Origin: Tremella fuciformis
Taxonomy: Eukaryota > Basidiomycota > Tremellomycetes > Tremellales > Tremellaceae
Direction: 5' to 3'
NCBI GenBank assembly: GCA_032768795.1
Contig: CP136490.1
Location: forward strand, 3,100,001 to 3,164,000
DNA length: 64,000 nucleotides
Positions 22,633-32,367 of this stretch are shown here, piece after piece. The translations under genes and the position numbers were made by a program. The notes under the pieces were generated by a model, which made no database searches, had not been told where the DNA came from, and saw only the letters and a program-made list of their open reading frames with translations. Within the stretch, counting starts at the first letter, position 1. Every line of letters starts with the position of its first letter.

Positions 22633-25600
22633 TTACTGACGACTTCTTAGATTATGCCTGTGCCCGGCCTCTTGCCTGACTGACTCTTGAGTTCGTTGTC
22701 GTTTGTTAGGTCGTATAGGCTCTTCTTTGTCGCTATTTGTCTTTATTCGTTTCGAATAGCTCCTATCTTTCTTGATTCCTCCGAATGTGTGACCAATTGG
22801 CTTGTCGGGGTGTCGCTCGTGGAATGTTCTTACAACCTCTGCCGCGTTTCTGACGTTCACCTCCGGCTCCCAGCCCACTTCATCATCCCCGTAGCCTCTC
22901 CACTCCACTAGGTACTCGACCTTTCCATTCCTTGTTCTCCTTGAGTCCAGAATCCTCTCGACTTCAAATTCAGCATCAGGCTTCACTATAGTTGGTAGTC
23001 CTTGTGGTTGCCCTTTTGGTCGTATTCGCTTGTCTTCGACGCTAATAACGTCGACCGGATGCAGTCTGGACACATGAAAAACATTGTGGATTTTGAGCGT
23101 CGCTGGTAACTTTAATTTCTTCGCGTGTGTTCCTATTGACTCTTCCACCTGGAAGGGTCCATCTCGCCTGTAGTCGAGTTTCTTGCTGGGTCGTTTCGTG
23201 TTAAGGCCCTCGAGGTCCAACATGACATAGTCCCCGTCCCTGATCTCGACTTGCGGCTGATGCTTCCTGTTGTAGTACTTCTCCATCTCCTTCCCTGCTC
23301 GCACATAGTTCTCCCTGCAGATTGAGTGCACCTCATTCATTGAGTTCGCACGTTGTCTTGCTTGCTGATTGTCGACTTTATTCGGTTCTAATATTTCCTG
23401 AACCCATCTAGGATGAAATCCGTGTAGCGCATAGAACGGGGTCATTCCTATCGTATCGTGATGGGCGTTGTTGATGGCGAACTGGGCGAATGCCAACAAC
23501 GGTGCCCAGTTGTCCTGGTCGAAGTTGGTGAAGATCCTCATGAACCCCTCTACCTTCTGGTTATGTCGCTCGGTTTGACCATCAGTCTGCGGCCTTCTTG
23601 CCGTGCTGAGTGCCAATCGAATGTCGAATTGCTCCGTTAGACTCCTCCAGAAGTCTGACACAAATTTACTTCCCCTGTCGGATACAATCGTGCTCGGCAG
23701 TCCGTATCTGGAGAAAACCGTATCAAACAGTAACGAACACATCTCGGGTGCGTTCAACTTCGTTACCGTGGGTATGAGCACTGTGTACTTTGTCAAGCGG
23801 TCGACTACTACTAGTATCGAATTGAAGTTGTTTGAGACTGGTAGCTCTTCGATGAAGTCCATCGTGATGTCCTCGAACGGTAGGCGTGGAACTTCCAAGG
23901 TTCGTAGCTGACCTCTTGGTCTCTGGTTGAAAGGCTTGGTGCGCAGACAGGCTGTGCAGCTCGACACGTACTTGGTGACGTGCGCCGTGAGCCCAGGCCA
24001 GTAATAGTCCCGTTGAACCGCCTTCATAGTCCTCTTAACTCCTGGATGTCCTGCCAACGGAGTATCGTGTCGTGAATTTATGATCTTGAACCTCAAATCA
24101 TCGTAGTCTGGGATATAGATCTTGCCGTCGATGCGGATGAATCCTTGTTGGTCTATTTCGACTCTAGTATCGCTTGATAGTCGCAATTCGTTCCTAATAT
24201 CCTCGAGCGGCTTCTGTGCGGCAATCCCTTCGATGATTTGCCTACACTGCTCGTCCTTCATATACCCTTCCCTTACTCTGCTCCCATCGATGATCCAGTC
24301 ATACGTGTTCGGGTCTGCTGTACTGGGTGATTCGGTCGTTGTAACCCCATACATTTCAAGGGGTTCCTGGTCTTCGACGATAGAAGCTGTCTTCTTTGAC
24401 TCTTCTAAGTTCGTCACTATTTGGTCCAATTCGTTCTCAGCATCGATTGTCTCGATCACCTGTCGAACCTTCGAGTCCGTTTGGTAGCTGTCGCCGCCTC
24501 TTGTCCCTGCCAGGTCAGGTCGTCGCGACAGGGCGTCTGGTACCACATTGCCCTTACCTGGGGTGTACACTATTCGTAGATCGAAGCGAGCCAGGATCTC
24601 TGCCCATCTGGCCTCCCTGTTTGATACCTGCTTCGGCATGGTATACCCTATCAAGGGCTGATGGTCGGTGACGAATATTATTGGCCACTTACTGCCCTCG
24701 AAATATGCTCGATGATGCTGTAAGCAATAAATAATTGCGAATAATTCCTTCTCGGTGACAGTCCAGTTCTCCTCATTCGGTTTGAGTCTTGCTGAGCCAT
24801 AATGGATTGCCGTTCGCTTCATGGTATTGCGATCCACATGGTAGATTACATACCCAATGGCGAAATCCGAGGCATCCGTGTGTACCTCTATCGGGAGCTC
24901 TGGATCGAAGTGCCCGAGAATAGGCGGTGATGACAGGGCACCTTTCAGCGACTGGAATGCCTTGTCAGCCTCTCCGTTCCAAATAAACCTTGCTTTCTTC
25001 GACATCAACTTGTTGAGAGGTCTCGCAATTCCCGAGAAGTTGGGTACAAATCTTCGGTAGTAACTGAAAAGACCCACCGCAGATCGTAGTTCTTTCTGTG
25101 TAGTCGGGATAGGGAAGTTCCTAATAGTTTCTGTTAGTCCTTCGTCGGTTGCTATCCCCTCTGCAGACACCCTGTGTCCTAAGAATGTAATGCTGTCTTT
25201 CTCGAACTCGCATTTTGCTGCCTTTAGTCGAAGCTCCCATTGTCGTAGTATATCGAAGACTGTCTTGGTAAGAGCTCGAAGTTCTTCAACCGTTTTCGCG
25301 TAAATGAGAATGTCGTCGATATATACGTAGACACCTTTCCCTATTAGTTCCGAAAATATATCGTTCATAAAATGTTGGAACGTTGCGGGAGCCCCTTTTA
25401 GGCCATCTCTCATCACAGTGGACTCGAACATACCAAAGATAGTCCTGAACGCCGTCAGGTGTTCGTGTCCTTCAGCCATCCGCACCAGCTGATAGGCCCC
25501 TGCCAAATCCAGCTTCGTGTAGAACCGTGCGTCACGTAGATCTGCCAAGATCTGCGAGATTAATGGTAACGGATAGGCGCTATTTACTGTGGCTTCATTT

Positions 25601-27126
25601 AGCTTGCGATAGTCCACGACTAGTCGTAAGCGTCCGTCTTTCTTCGGGACAAAGAACGCCGGCGATCCATAAGGTGATAACGAATGGTATATCTTTCCTT
25701 CCGCTTTCTCCTTTTCCAAGTATTCGTGTAAGGCGTTCTTTTCCTTCGGAGATAGTTGATAGAGAGGAGCAAGAGGCAGCTTACCTCCCTCCTTTAGTTC
25801 TATCCTGTGGTCGTACGGTCGATGTGGCGGCAGCGCTGCCGACCCACTCGGTTCTTCAAACAAGTCTTCCCATCCTTGGTAGGCCTCTGGAATCTTGCTT
25901 TCCTTTGCCGAAGACTGTTCTCTCTCGTTCAAGGTCGTGTACGAGTCGCTCTCACTGGCGGTTACTCCGTTCACCTCTACCCTTGTTTGGTCGTATTCTT
26001 TCTCCTCAAGTGCTATTCGTCCCCATTTGTTCCAAATAGTCACATCTTGCAAATCTTCGATTGCCGTCCAGTCCTCCGGATCGGTTCCGGCTTCATCCTT
26101 GCCGTATTTGTAATCGTCGTAGATTCCACTAGAATCATCGCTTGACTCATCATCCATCGTAGAAGGGTCACTGAGTACGGGAGTCCCGTCTTCCGTCCCA
26201 GCCCTTTCAAGAGGATCGTCCGCCATTGGCGCTTCTTCGTAGCTATTCGTTTCTGTTGCTCCTTCGCCATCGTTGCTTATTCCGGCCTCGCCAGAACCTT
26301 CCTGGGTTACTGAGATCGGTCTCCATCGATTGCCGCTTTCCGCGATCTCGATGTTGTTGGGATAGGTCGTCCCGGACGCATAGGGCTTCCTGTAAGCCTT
26401 CCCTTTTCGTCTGTGTGGTTTTCTCACCACAGGAGTGCACGGGAATTCAGCCCATCCATGCCTCGCATCAATGGTTACTCCGTTCTCGGCCATCCACGGC
26501 CATCCCAATACAATGTCGGCCCCATTTAATTCTGTCACAAGCAATTTGACATCTATTGGGGGATATTCGGGATGAAGTTGGATGTTCGTGTCGATATAGG
26601 TGTGAACCAGACCAAACACGCTTGTACGTCCATCAAACATTACTACGTGTTTGGGTCGTTCGATCACGGTGTGGTTTAAGGTCTGGGCTATCTCTGACCT
26701 CCAGTCGACAAAGCAGGAGCTGGCTCCAGTGTCGAACAGGATGTTGGAGAGATATCCTTGTCGGCAATATAAGGAAGGGAATCCGCACTGGAGCTTTGCC
26801 CGGCCGCCAGTTAGGAGTACCCTCAATCGTAGATTCTCGGTCATGTTATCGTAGCATACAATTGATCTTTTTGGTAGTAGTTCGTCCCCAATAAATTCTG
26901 TTCCGTTATAATTCTCGAATGCCGCACCTAGAGTGAGAGGTTTGTTTGAGCCCCGACTCCCTCTCAATTCGACGGGGCGCTTACTTTTGACTGTTGCGAG
27001 CTCGTAGAAGGGGTCGTGGTACGCTGGTAGGTGTTCGTAGCATTGGAAGAGACCACCGTTCCTTGAGATCGCGTCGATTGCGAACAGTCCTTGGCCTGAT
27101 GACCACTCTGTCCGCAGGAAAAGCAT
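22633..27126 (-). CDS. pol: Pol polyprotein with C-terminal chromodomain
   Basis: A 1497-residue frame. Aspartic protease: LFDTGASSCFVD near 131-140. Reverse transcriptase: LVVDYRKLNEATV, FYTKLDLAGAYQLVRM, GAPATFQHFMNDIF and the catalytic YIDD at 602-605. RNase H: VHTDASDFAIGYVIYHVD and TEKELFAIIY. Integrase: a HHCC finger (HDTPLAGHPG, then CTACLRTK) and DDE residues in TMDFIEELPVS, IVSDRGSKFVS and RRPQTDGQTERHNQ. A chromodomain at about 1380-1435 (FEVERILDSRR, YLVEWRGYGDDEVGWEP) probably steers integration to modified chromatin. Pol is -1 relative to gag. I found no perfect X XXY YYZ slip site in the overlap, so the expression route (frameshift, reinitiation at ATG 27126, or splicing) is open. 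Confidence 0.95.
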   Translation of the reverse strand: MLFLRTEWSSGQGLFAIDAISRNGGLFQCYEHLPAYHDPFYELATVKSKRPVELRGSRGSNKPLTLGAAFENYNGTEFIGDELLPKRSIVCYDNMTENLRLRVLLTGGRAKLQCGFPSLYCRQGYLSNILFDTGASSCFVDWRSEIAQTLNHTVIERPKHVVMFDGRTSVFGLVHTYIDTNIQLHPEYPPIDVKLLVTELNGADIVLGWPWMAENGVTIDARHGWAEFPCTPVVRKPHRRKGKAYRKPYASGTTYPNNIEIAESGNRWRPISVTQEGSGEAGISNDGEGATETNSYEEAPMADDPLERAGTEDGTPVLSDPSTMDDESSDDSSGIYDDYKYGKDEAGTDPEDWTAIEDLQDVTIWNKWGRIALEEKEYDQTRVEVNGVTASESDSYTTLNEREQSSAKESKIPEAYQGWEDLFEEPSGSAALPPHRPYDHRIELKEGGKLPLAPLYQLSPKEKNALHEYLEKEKAEGKIYHSLSPYGSPAFFVPKKDGRLRLVVDYRKLNEATVNSAYPLPLISQILADLRDARFYTKLDLAGAYQLVRMAEGHEHLTAFRTIFGMFESTVMRDGLKGAPATFQHFMNDIFSELIGKGVYVYIDDILIYAKTVEELRALTKTVFDILRQWELRLKAAKCEFEKDSITFLGHRVSAEGIATDEGLTETIRNFPIPTTQKELRSAVGLFSYYRRFVPNFSGIARPLNKLMSKKARFIWNGEADKAFQSLKGALSSPPILGHFDPELPIEVHTDASDFAIGYVIYHVDRNTMKRTAIHYGSARLKPNEENWTVTEKELFAIIYCLQHHRAYFEGSKWPIIFVTDHQPLIGYTMPKQVSNREARWAEILARFDLRIVYTPGKGNVVPDALSRRPDLAGTRGGDSYQTDSKVRQVIETIDAENELDQIVTNLEESKKTASIVEDQEPLEMYGVTTTESPSTADPNTYDWIIDGSRVREGYMKDEQCRQIIEGIAAQKPLEDIRNELRLSSDTRVEIDQQGFIRIDGKIYIPDYDDLRFKIINSRHDTPLAGHPGVKRTMKAVQRDYYWPGLTAHVTKYVSSCTACLRTKPFNQRPRGQLRTLEVPRLPFEDITMDFIEELPVSNNFNSILVVVDRLTKYTVLIPTVTKLNAPEMCSLLFDTVFSRYGLPSTIVSDRGSKFVSDFWRSLTEQFDIRLALSTARRPQTDGQTERHNQKVEGFMRIFTNFDQDNWAPLLAFAQFAINNAHHDTIGMTPFYALHGFHPRWVQEILEPNKVDNQQARQRANSMNEVHSICRENYVRAGKEMEKYYNRKHQPQVEIRDGDYVMLDLEGLNTKRPSKKLDYRRDGPFQVEESIGTHAKKLKLPATLKIHNVFHVSRLHPVDVISVEDKRIRPKGQPQGLPTIVKPDAEFEVERILDSRRTRNGKVEYLVEWRGYGDDEVGWEPEVNVRNAAEVVRTFHERHPDKPIGHTFGGIKKDRSYSKRIKTNSDKEEPIRPNKRQRTQESVRQEAGHRHNLRSRQ

Positions 27127-28208
27127 AAGCCCGAATCCTTTCGTCTCTGCTTCTCGAACTCACTCAGGCGTGGTCGCATACCCAGGCCCGCAAATGGGTT
27201 GCCATTCCATGGGGTGGTCGCACGCGGTGGCTGAGTGCTCTTGACTGTGCTGGTTTCTGATGAGCGGTTAAAACTGGTAACGGTTGGTCGCACTCGCCCA
27301 CTATTCGTCTCTATTTGTCGTTGTTCGTGCCTCTCTGGACGTCCTTGTTCGTTCTTCTTCTCTTGTTCCCTCTCGAACATGCGTTCATCAAGTCTCGTGA
27401 TCACCGTGACAAAGTCGTTCCAGGTCTTAGGGATTTCCTCCACCTTGGTAGCGATGGCGTCCTTGAGAGAGGGCTTCAAGCCTTCCCTAGCCTTGGCGAT
27501 GAGGACCGAATCGGGCCAATCCAGCAACGATGATAACTGTTCGAACTCTGCAAAGTAATTCGTAACAGAAGACTTTTGTTGGATCGCTAATAGTTTCCGT
27601 TCGGCTGTATGAACTTCATCTGGATCTCCGTAGGTTCGTTTGATGTGTTTGATGAACAACCCGTAATCGTGAAGCCATCTAGGCTGATCGTCGACATCCT
27701 TAGCTAAGTGCGCCTCAATAGAGTGCAATGGCGCCTTCCTAAAGAACGATATCATATATCGGATCTTGGCATAGTCGGTGGCGTATCGGGCTGGTTGTAA
27801 GTCGAAGACCAGCTGACACTGCGTCAGGAATCCGGTGAGCTTGTTCCTTTCTCCTTGATACTCGTCCGGAGAGTTGACCTTTGGTTCCTTGTTGTTCGAT
27901 TTGTTCGTATTAGTCTCGAATTGGTTCACTCGATGCTCAGCCATCATCCTTTGATTCTGACTCAACAGCAATAGTGCCTCACCAATCTTATCGAGTTGGG
28001 TCCTGATCGAAGAGAGCCCATCATCCTGGGTAGACTCCATCGTGTCTTCTTGAGCGCCTGGCTCGTACACGCCTGGCGTACCTTGGGCTCCTTCTCCTTC
28101 CTCCGTGGTAGTCCCAGTGGGAGGAGTGATCATCTCGTGCTCTGCGTCGGGATTGCCTGTCGCGCCTCGGTTCCTAAGGCCGTACCCGGTCGTAGGTGCA
28201 GAGGACAT
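26964..28208 (-). CDS. gag: Gag of the chromovirus
   Basis: The structural protein of the retrotransposon particle, 414 residues, starting at ATG 28208. It has a disordered acidic head. A retrotransposon-gag core of helices follows (FLTQCQLVFDLQPARYATDY, FRKAPLHSIEAHL, YFAEFEQLSSLLDWPDSVLI), and the C-terminus carries one CCHC zinc knuckle (CFSCGQSGHQAKDC). The 5' leader is only about 50 bases from the LTR. The final 163 bases overlap pol, which lies in the -1 frame. No stop or frameshift is seen within gag. Confidence 0.93.
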   Translation of the reverse strand: MSSAPTTGYGLRNRGATGNPDAEHEMITPPTGTTTEEGEGAQGTPGVYEPGAQEDTMESTQDDGLSSIRTQLDKIGEALLLLSQNQRMMAEHRVNQFETNTNKSNNKEPKVNSPDEYQGERNKLTGFLTQCQLVFDLQPARYATDYAKIRYMISFFRKAPLHSIEAHLAKDVDDQPRWLHDYGLFIKHIKRTYGDPDEVHTAERKLLAIQQKSSVTNYFAEFEQLSSLLDWPDSVLIAKAREGLKPSLKDAIATKVEEIPKTWNDFVTVITRLDERMFEREQEKKNEQGRPERHEQRQIETNSGRVRPTVTSFNRSSETSTVKSTQPPRATTPWNGNPFAGLGMRPRLSEFEKQRRKDSGLCFSCGQSGHQAKDCSQSTRSQGTVVSSNATNTYQRTTTPSTSSQQSKVSAPSN

Positions 28209-28243
28209 GTCGTCTTGATTTGGGTGGCTTGTCGAAGGATATG

Positions 28244-28256
28244 AGCGATCTAGTTA
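28244..28256 (-). promoter_or_regulatory. Self-primer binding site
   Basis: Two bases inside the 5' LTR the minus strand reads TAACTAGATCGCT. Its exact 13-base complement, AGCGATCTAGTTA, occurs on the minus strand inside the same LTR at 28487-28499. Known Tf1/sushi elements prime reverse transcription with the 5' end of their own mRNA folded onto such a site, not with a tRNA. No tRNA 3'-end complement starting TGG is present at this position. Confidence 0.75.
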
Positions 28257-28258
28257 TC

Positions 28259-29030
28259 TGTCAGACCTGTACCCGGTGACCTGTCTTAGATCCAACTAAA
28301 GCTCACCTAAATCAACCTATCGATTCAAGCTGCTAACTATCAACGATTATTCGTAACAGATAGTAACGAACAAGAGTAGAGTGGAACCAAGCTGGGTGAG
28401 GAGCGATCAAGACTCACTTCACTTATCTATCTCTCGTCACTGGTACGGTCGATTCTCTAAGTAGACGTTCTATCTAGAGGACTAGTTAACTAGATCGCTG
28501 AGGAACTTCCTCTGCGATCTTCTTTCTTAAGTATCTGCTGACTCTCGCCCGCTCTCTCTCTGATCCTTCTAGCATCGTCCTTCGTGGATCATTCCATCGT
28601 GCTCCTAGTCGCTTCTACTCGTCCCCAATACTCTCTAGTATTCTCTCGTCGTCTCTCTTCTCTTCCATCGTCTTCTCTCCGCGCTGGCTTGCATCTAATC
28701 TCCTTGCGTGCCCGTCGTCGTCCTTATCGTCCTCGGTCTCCGTCCCGTGGCCCTGACTGTGAGATAACTCTATCCTCCGTTATCGTGGACCTGACTCTTG
28801 TCCTTGCGTGCGTTCCTATCTCAACTCGGCCGATGGAAGACTGAGACGTATCCTTCTATCGTTCTCCAGGATGTTCCAGCGCTTTCAAGAGCAAGTCGTA
28901 GTTATTCGTGACTAATAGTGACGGTTCTACCGTACTCACGTTCTTCGGTTCGTAGCATCCTTTGGATGTTTCCGTCGGAAATTACCTCGTGGTAGTCTCG
29001 TGGTCAGGATGCCGTGTCGGTTTCCTGACA
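28259..29030 (-). repeat. 5' LTR of the chromovirus
   Basis: This is the first LTR in transcription order (minus strand). It reads TGTCAGGAAACC at its start and ends CTGACA at 28259. It appears identical to the other LTR over 772 bases, including a chance 86-codon ORF on the plus strand that I do not regard as a gene. It should hold the gag-pol promoter. Confidence 0.95.
28487..28533 (-). promoter_or_regulatory. Putative gag-pol transcription start and TATA-like box
   Basis: If the mRNA begins with the self-primer AGCGATCTAGTTA (28499 reading down to 28487), the TATA-like TACTTAAG at 28526-28533 lies about 30 bases upstream on the minus strand. That is the usual spacing. The start site is inferred from the self-priming match, not observed. 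Confidence 0.5.
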
Positions 29031-29035
29031 CCACT
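29031..29035. repeat. Target-site duplication CCACT, right copy
   Basis: This is the partner of 19585-19589. It directly follows the LTR end CTGACA and precedes the resumed Helitron frame (CAGCCCCTT...). Confidence 0.97.
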
Positions 29036-31721
29036 CAGCCCCTTCGGTATTGCCAGCGAGAGATCAGTGGGGAGAGGGTTTGCAAGTATGGCTTTCCACA
29101 TGCCCTCCAGAACGCCACCACCTTTGACCGCTCGGGTAGGGTCCTCTACCGGCGACCGAATCCGGGAGACGAATGGGTTGTCAGCCACAACCTGGCTCTC
29201 ATTCGCCGACACCGCTGTCACATCAACATCGATGTTGCAGGCACTTCCACCCTCTTTCAATACCTCTTCAAGTACGTCCACAAGGGGCCAGATCGGACAT
29301 CACTGGCTCTGCTTCAAGAGGGTGAGGTCTACAATGAGGCCGCCCACTTCATGGTTGGCAGACATCTTTCAGCAACCGAAGCTGCATGGCGATTCTTGGG
29401 CTTCCATGTCACCGACCGTTCTCCCGGGGTTGAATGCCTGCCGGTGCATCTGCCAGGAGCAAATACCATCCAATATGGTGCCCAGCGAGGGGACAATGGA
29501 TCAATGTCTCTCCTACTGCGCTACTTCCATCGACCGATTGGCGATTTCACCCCCTTTGCATTTGGTCCTCAGCACACCACCTTTGACTCCCTCACTTATG
29601 CCGAGTACTATCGCCACTTTCGCCTTCAAGGTCCTGGGGTCCGCCTACCTGTACGCGTCCCACATTACCAAGAGCACGGCCTCCCACTCAACCAGACTTT
29701 GATGATGGTTGTGCCTCGACAACGACCACATGTCACACGAATCAAAGTCATACGTGCCTCAAGGGGTGAGGAATTCTACCTGAGGGTCCTCCTAGCGTCA
29801 CGTCCAGCACGGTCGTTTCAAGCCCTCCGCATGGTGGACGATGAGCTGCAACCCAGTTTTCAACAGGCTGCCCAGGCCTTGGGTCTATTCTCATTGGAAG
29901 ACGAGGCACAGATGGCAATGAGGGAAGGGGTGGAAGGCATCCAGACACCTGCAACGCTCCGTGCCCTGTTTGTCGACTTGCTCCTCAACGATGCAGAGGG
30001 ACCCTTGCTGCTATGGGACACATTTGGAGACGCCATGAGCGAGGACCACACCATCAACGCGCACAACAACCCTGACAGGGGCAGGGAGCTTGCTCTCAGA
30101 GACATTGGTCGGATGCTGGCAGAGAAGGGCAAGGGACTGGAGGACTTCGGACTTCCAGCACCAACCGAGCATGAAGGGGAGGTTGCCTACCACCTCGATT
30201 TGTATGCCAACCAGCGCATCGACCTGCAGCAGCGAGCAGCATCCAACCTTGCCCTCATGAACGACGAGCAGCGCACAATCTTCAATCACGTTGTTGAATG
30301 TGTCAACACGGGAACTTCAGCCCGCATCTTCATCGATGGCAAGGCAGGGCGGGGGAAGACATTCTTGGTGGCAACCCTGCTGGACACCTTTCGAGCGCAA
30401 GGCAGGATCCCGTTGGTGACAGCATCATCGGCATTTGCCGCCCTCCTCTACTCGGGTGGGATCACTACGCATTCCCTCTTCAAAGTCCCCGTGGAAGAGA
30501 ACAATGAGAGTCTTGAGTCAATGGTCACACCCTCCTCTCCTCGCGCCGACCTGCTTCGAGCCGCCTGCTGCTTCTTCTGGGATGAGGCTCCAATGGCAAA
30601 CAAGGCGGTGCTGGCCTGCGTCGACAACCTCCTGCGCTTGGTATGCGACTCACATCTTCCCTTTGGCGGCAAACCATTTGTCATCCTTGGAGACTTCCGT
30701 CAGTGCGCCCCAGTCGTCCGAGGGGGTTCAAGGACGGAGGTTGTTCAGGCTTCCATCCGGACCTCACATCTGTGGCCATCGTTTTCCATCTCAAGGCTCA
30801 TTGCTCCAATTCGCAATGCCTCTGACCTTGCCCTTGCCAACATGGTGGATGCAGTGGGAGATGGAGAAGGAGAACTGGAAGGGGACAAAGTCAACTTGGA
30901 TCTGATACCCTCGGCTCATTCTGGCGACGAGTTGGTCGACTTTGCCTTCCCTCACAACATTCGACAGGATCCTGCAGCCTGCCTGCACCGAGCCATTCTC
31001 TGTGCAACAAACAGGCAGTGTGACGCCTACAATGTGGACATCATGTCATCGGTCCAAGGGGAGGAGCGTGTGGCCTACTCAACAGACTCTGTGAAGGAAG
31101 TCAATGCCTTGGACCTTGACCCCGATGACGACCGATCCCTGCGCGCCGACACTCTACAAGACTTCCTCCACAGCTTCACAGCGCCCGGTGTGCCCCCTCA
31201 TGCTCTCTTGCTGAAGGTCAACACCATTGTACGCCTGCTGCGCAATTTCTCCATCGATAGAGGATTGGTAAAGAACGTGAGACTCAAGGTCATTGCTCTT
31301 GGGCGTCGCACCATCACCTGCCAGCTCATCCGAGGCATCAATGGGGTTGGGGTTGTTCAAGATAACATCATCCTCATCCCTCGCATCACCTTCGAACATC
31401 CAGTACCAAGAAAAGGATTCACCCTCCAGCGGCGCCAGTTTCCCCTTGCACCTGCATATGCCACCACTTTCAACTCCTGCCAGGGCCTCACCCTTGACCG
31501 TGTTGGCCTTGACCTCTCCAACCCTGCCTTCTCTCATGGGCAGCTCTATACAGCCATCTCCCGCATCAAAGTGCGTGATGCAGGCAAGGTTTACTATGGT
31601 AAAGAGGATACAGTGGTACAGAATGTTGTCTTCAGGGAGCTACTACTATGAACATGCAGCACTATATCTCTCCCATCAATCAATCATCTGCCTCAACTCT
31701 CAAGGTCTGTACATGATCTGT

Positions 31722-32303
31722 TTACTCTGACTCTGACTCTGACTCTGACTCAGACTCTGACCCCCTCTCCTCCTTCTCCTCCCTGGCCCACCTCTCCTCC
31801 CTCTCCTTCCTGATCCTGTCTCTGGAATCCTCTCTGACAATCAGTGGGTGTCTTTTCCTCCATACACCCCAGTGCTTGGGCCTGTGAGGGCCAAACTTGA
31901 CAAGGTTCTTGATCTTGGTCACTTGGACTCGAGTGGGTGCCTCTCCACCAAAGAAATCGACCCTGCATGTTAGAAGATGCTTCAGCAAGACTGTGTACTC
32001 ACATGGGGGGTTTGGGTGGCTTGAAACCTGGGATGGGGCTCACTAGCTCCATGCCTGGCTTCACCCAGATCCGACAGGGCTCTTGAAGGCATCGAGGAGG
32101 CACTGGCAGTCGATCCTGGACAGCTCTGGACTTGGTTGACAGTATGTGATCTGCAGTGCAGGTATTGACTGGCTTGGGAGGGATCTGGAGCTGTTAGCCA
32201 CTCAGTGAGCTTTCCATGCATGGATTTGACTCACTGAAGCTTTCCCAGCCTTTGTCCTGACTGTGATCTCGACATACATCCTGTTTCTGGGCTTGAGGGA
32301 CAT
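31722..32303 (-). CDS. Second Helitron gene, unknown 165-residue protein
   Basis: Three exons on the minus strand, 32235-32303, 32003-32190 and 31722-31962, join through GT-AG introns of 44 and 40 bases into 165 residues from ATG 32303. I do not recognise the protein. It is basic and proline-rich in the middle (PCRIWVKPGMELVSPIPGF, then KPPKPPM). A compact segment follows (VTKIKNLVKFGPHRPKHWGVW), and it ends in an Arg/Glu coiled stretch and a Ser-Glu repeat encoded by a GACTCT microsatellite. It lies between the Rep-helicase stop (31651) and the Helitron 3' hairpins, tail to tail with Rep-helicase. It could be a transposition accessory factor or a captured host gene. The clean splicing and phase agreement are the evidence that it is real. 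Confidence 0.6.
31725..31761. repeat. TCTGAC microsatellite
   Basis: About six copies of the hexamer TCTGAC, one with a single change. On the minus strand they encode the Ser-Glu tail of the second Helitron gene. Confidence 0.85.
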
Positions 32304-32367
32304 GTTGAGGGTGGTTCTGCATGAAATAGGTGGTTGTTTACATCAAATGAAAGAGAAATGTAATGGC

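Larger units (their letters stand above)
19590..29030 (-). mobile_element. Ty3/gypsy chromovirus, full length, nested in the Helitron
   Basis: A 9441-base LTR retrotransposon whose gag and pol read on the minus strand. Two 772-base LTRs (19590-20361 and 28259-29030) look identical and start TG and end CA. They are flanked by the 5-base duplication CCACT. The order from the 5' LTR is: self-complementary primer-binding site, gag, pol (protease, reverse transcriptase, RNase H, integrase, chromodomain), a gene on the opposite strand, a polypurine tract and the 3' LTR. Gag and pol are uninterrupted, so the copy could be mobile. The extra opposite-strand gene is broken by a smaller element at 21067-21596. 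The integrase-chromodomain ending places it among chromoviruses, near the Tf1/sushi style by its priming. Confidence 0.95.
17779..31651 (+). pseudogene. Helitron Rep-helicase (RepHel), split by retrotransposon
   Basis: The replication initiator and SF1 helicase that moves the Helitron. Exons are 17779-17901, 17946-18014, 18060-19589 and, beyond the inserted element, 29036-31651. Introns of 44 and 45 bases precede the long exon. The frame continues exactly across the insertion when one CCACT copy is counted, giving about 1445 residues. Residues near 527-529 carry the HUH metal site (EFQKRGLPHAHILL). The two catalytic tyrosines are at about 650 and 654 (YLFKYVHKG, beyond the insertion). The helicase part has Walker A GKAGRGKT near 1009, Walker B FFWDEAP, then VILGDFRQCAPV, and a final FNSCQGLTLDRVGLDLSNP. 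The insertion lies between the HUH and tyrosine motifs, so this copy cannot make a working Rep. Confidence 0.92.

Noticed and set aside
31725..31761. Possible CRISPR-like or regulatory repeat
   Set aside because: It is a simple hexamer microsatellite without spacers and is part of a coding tail.
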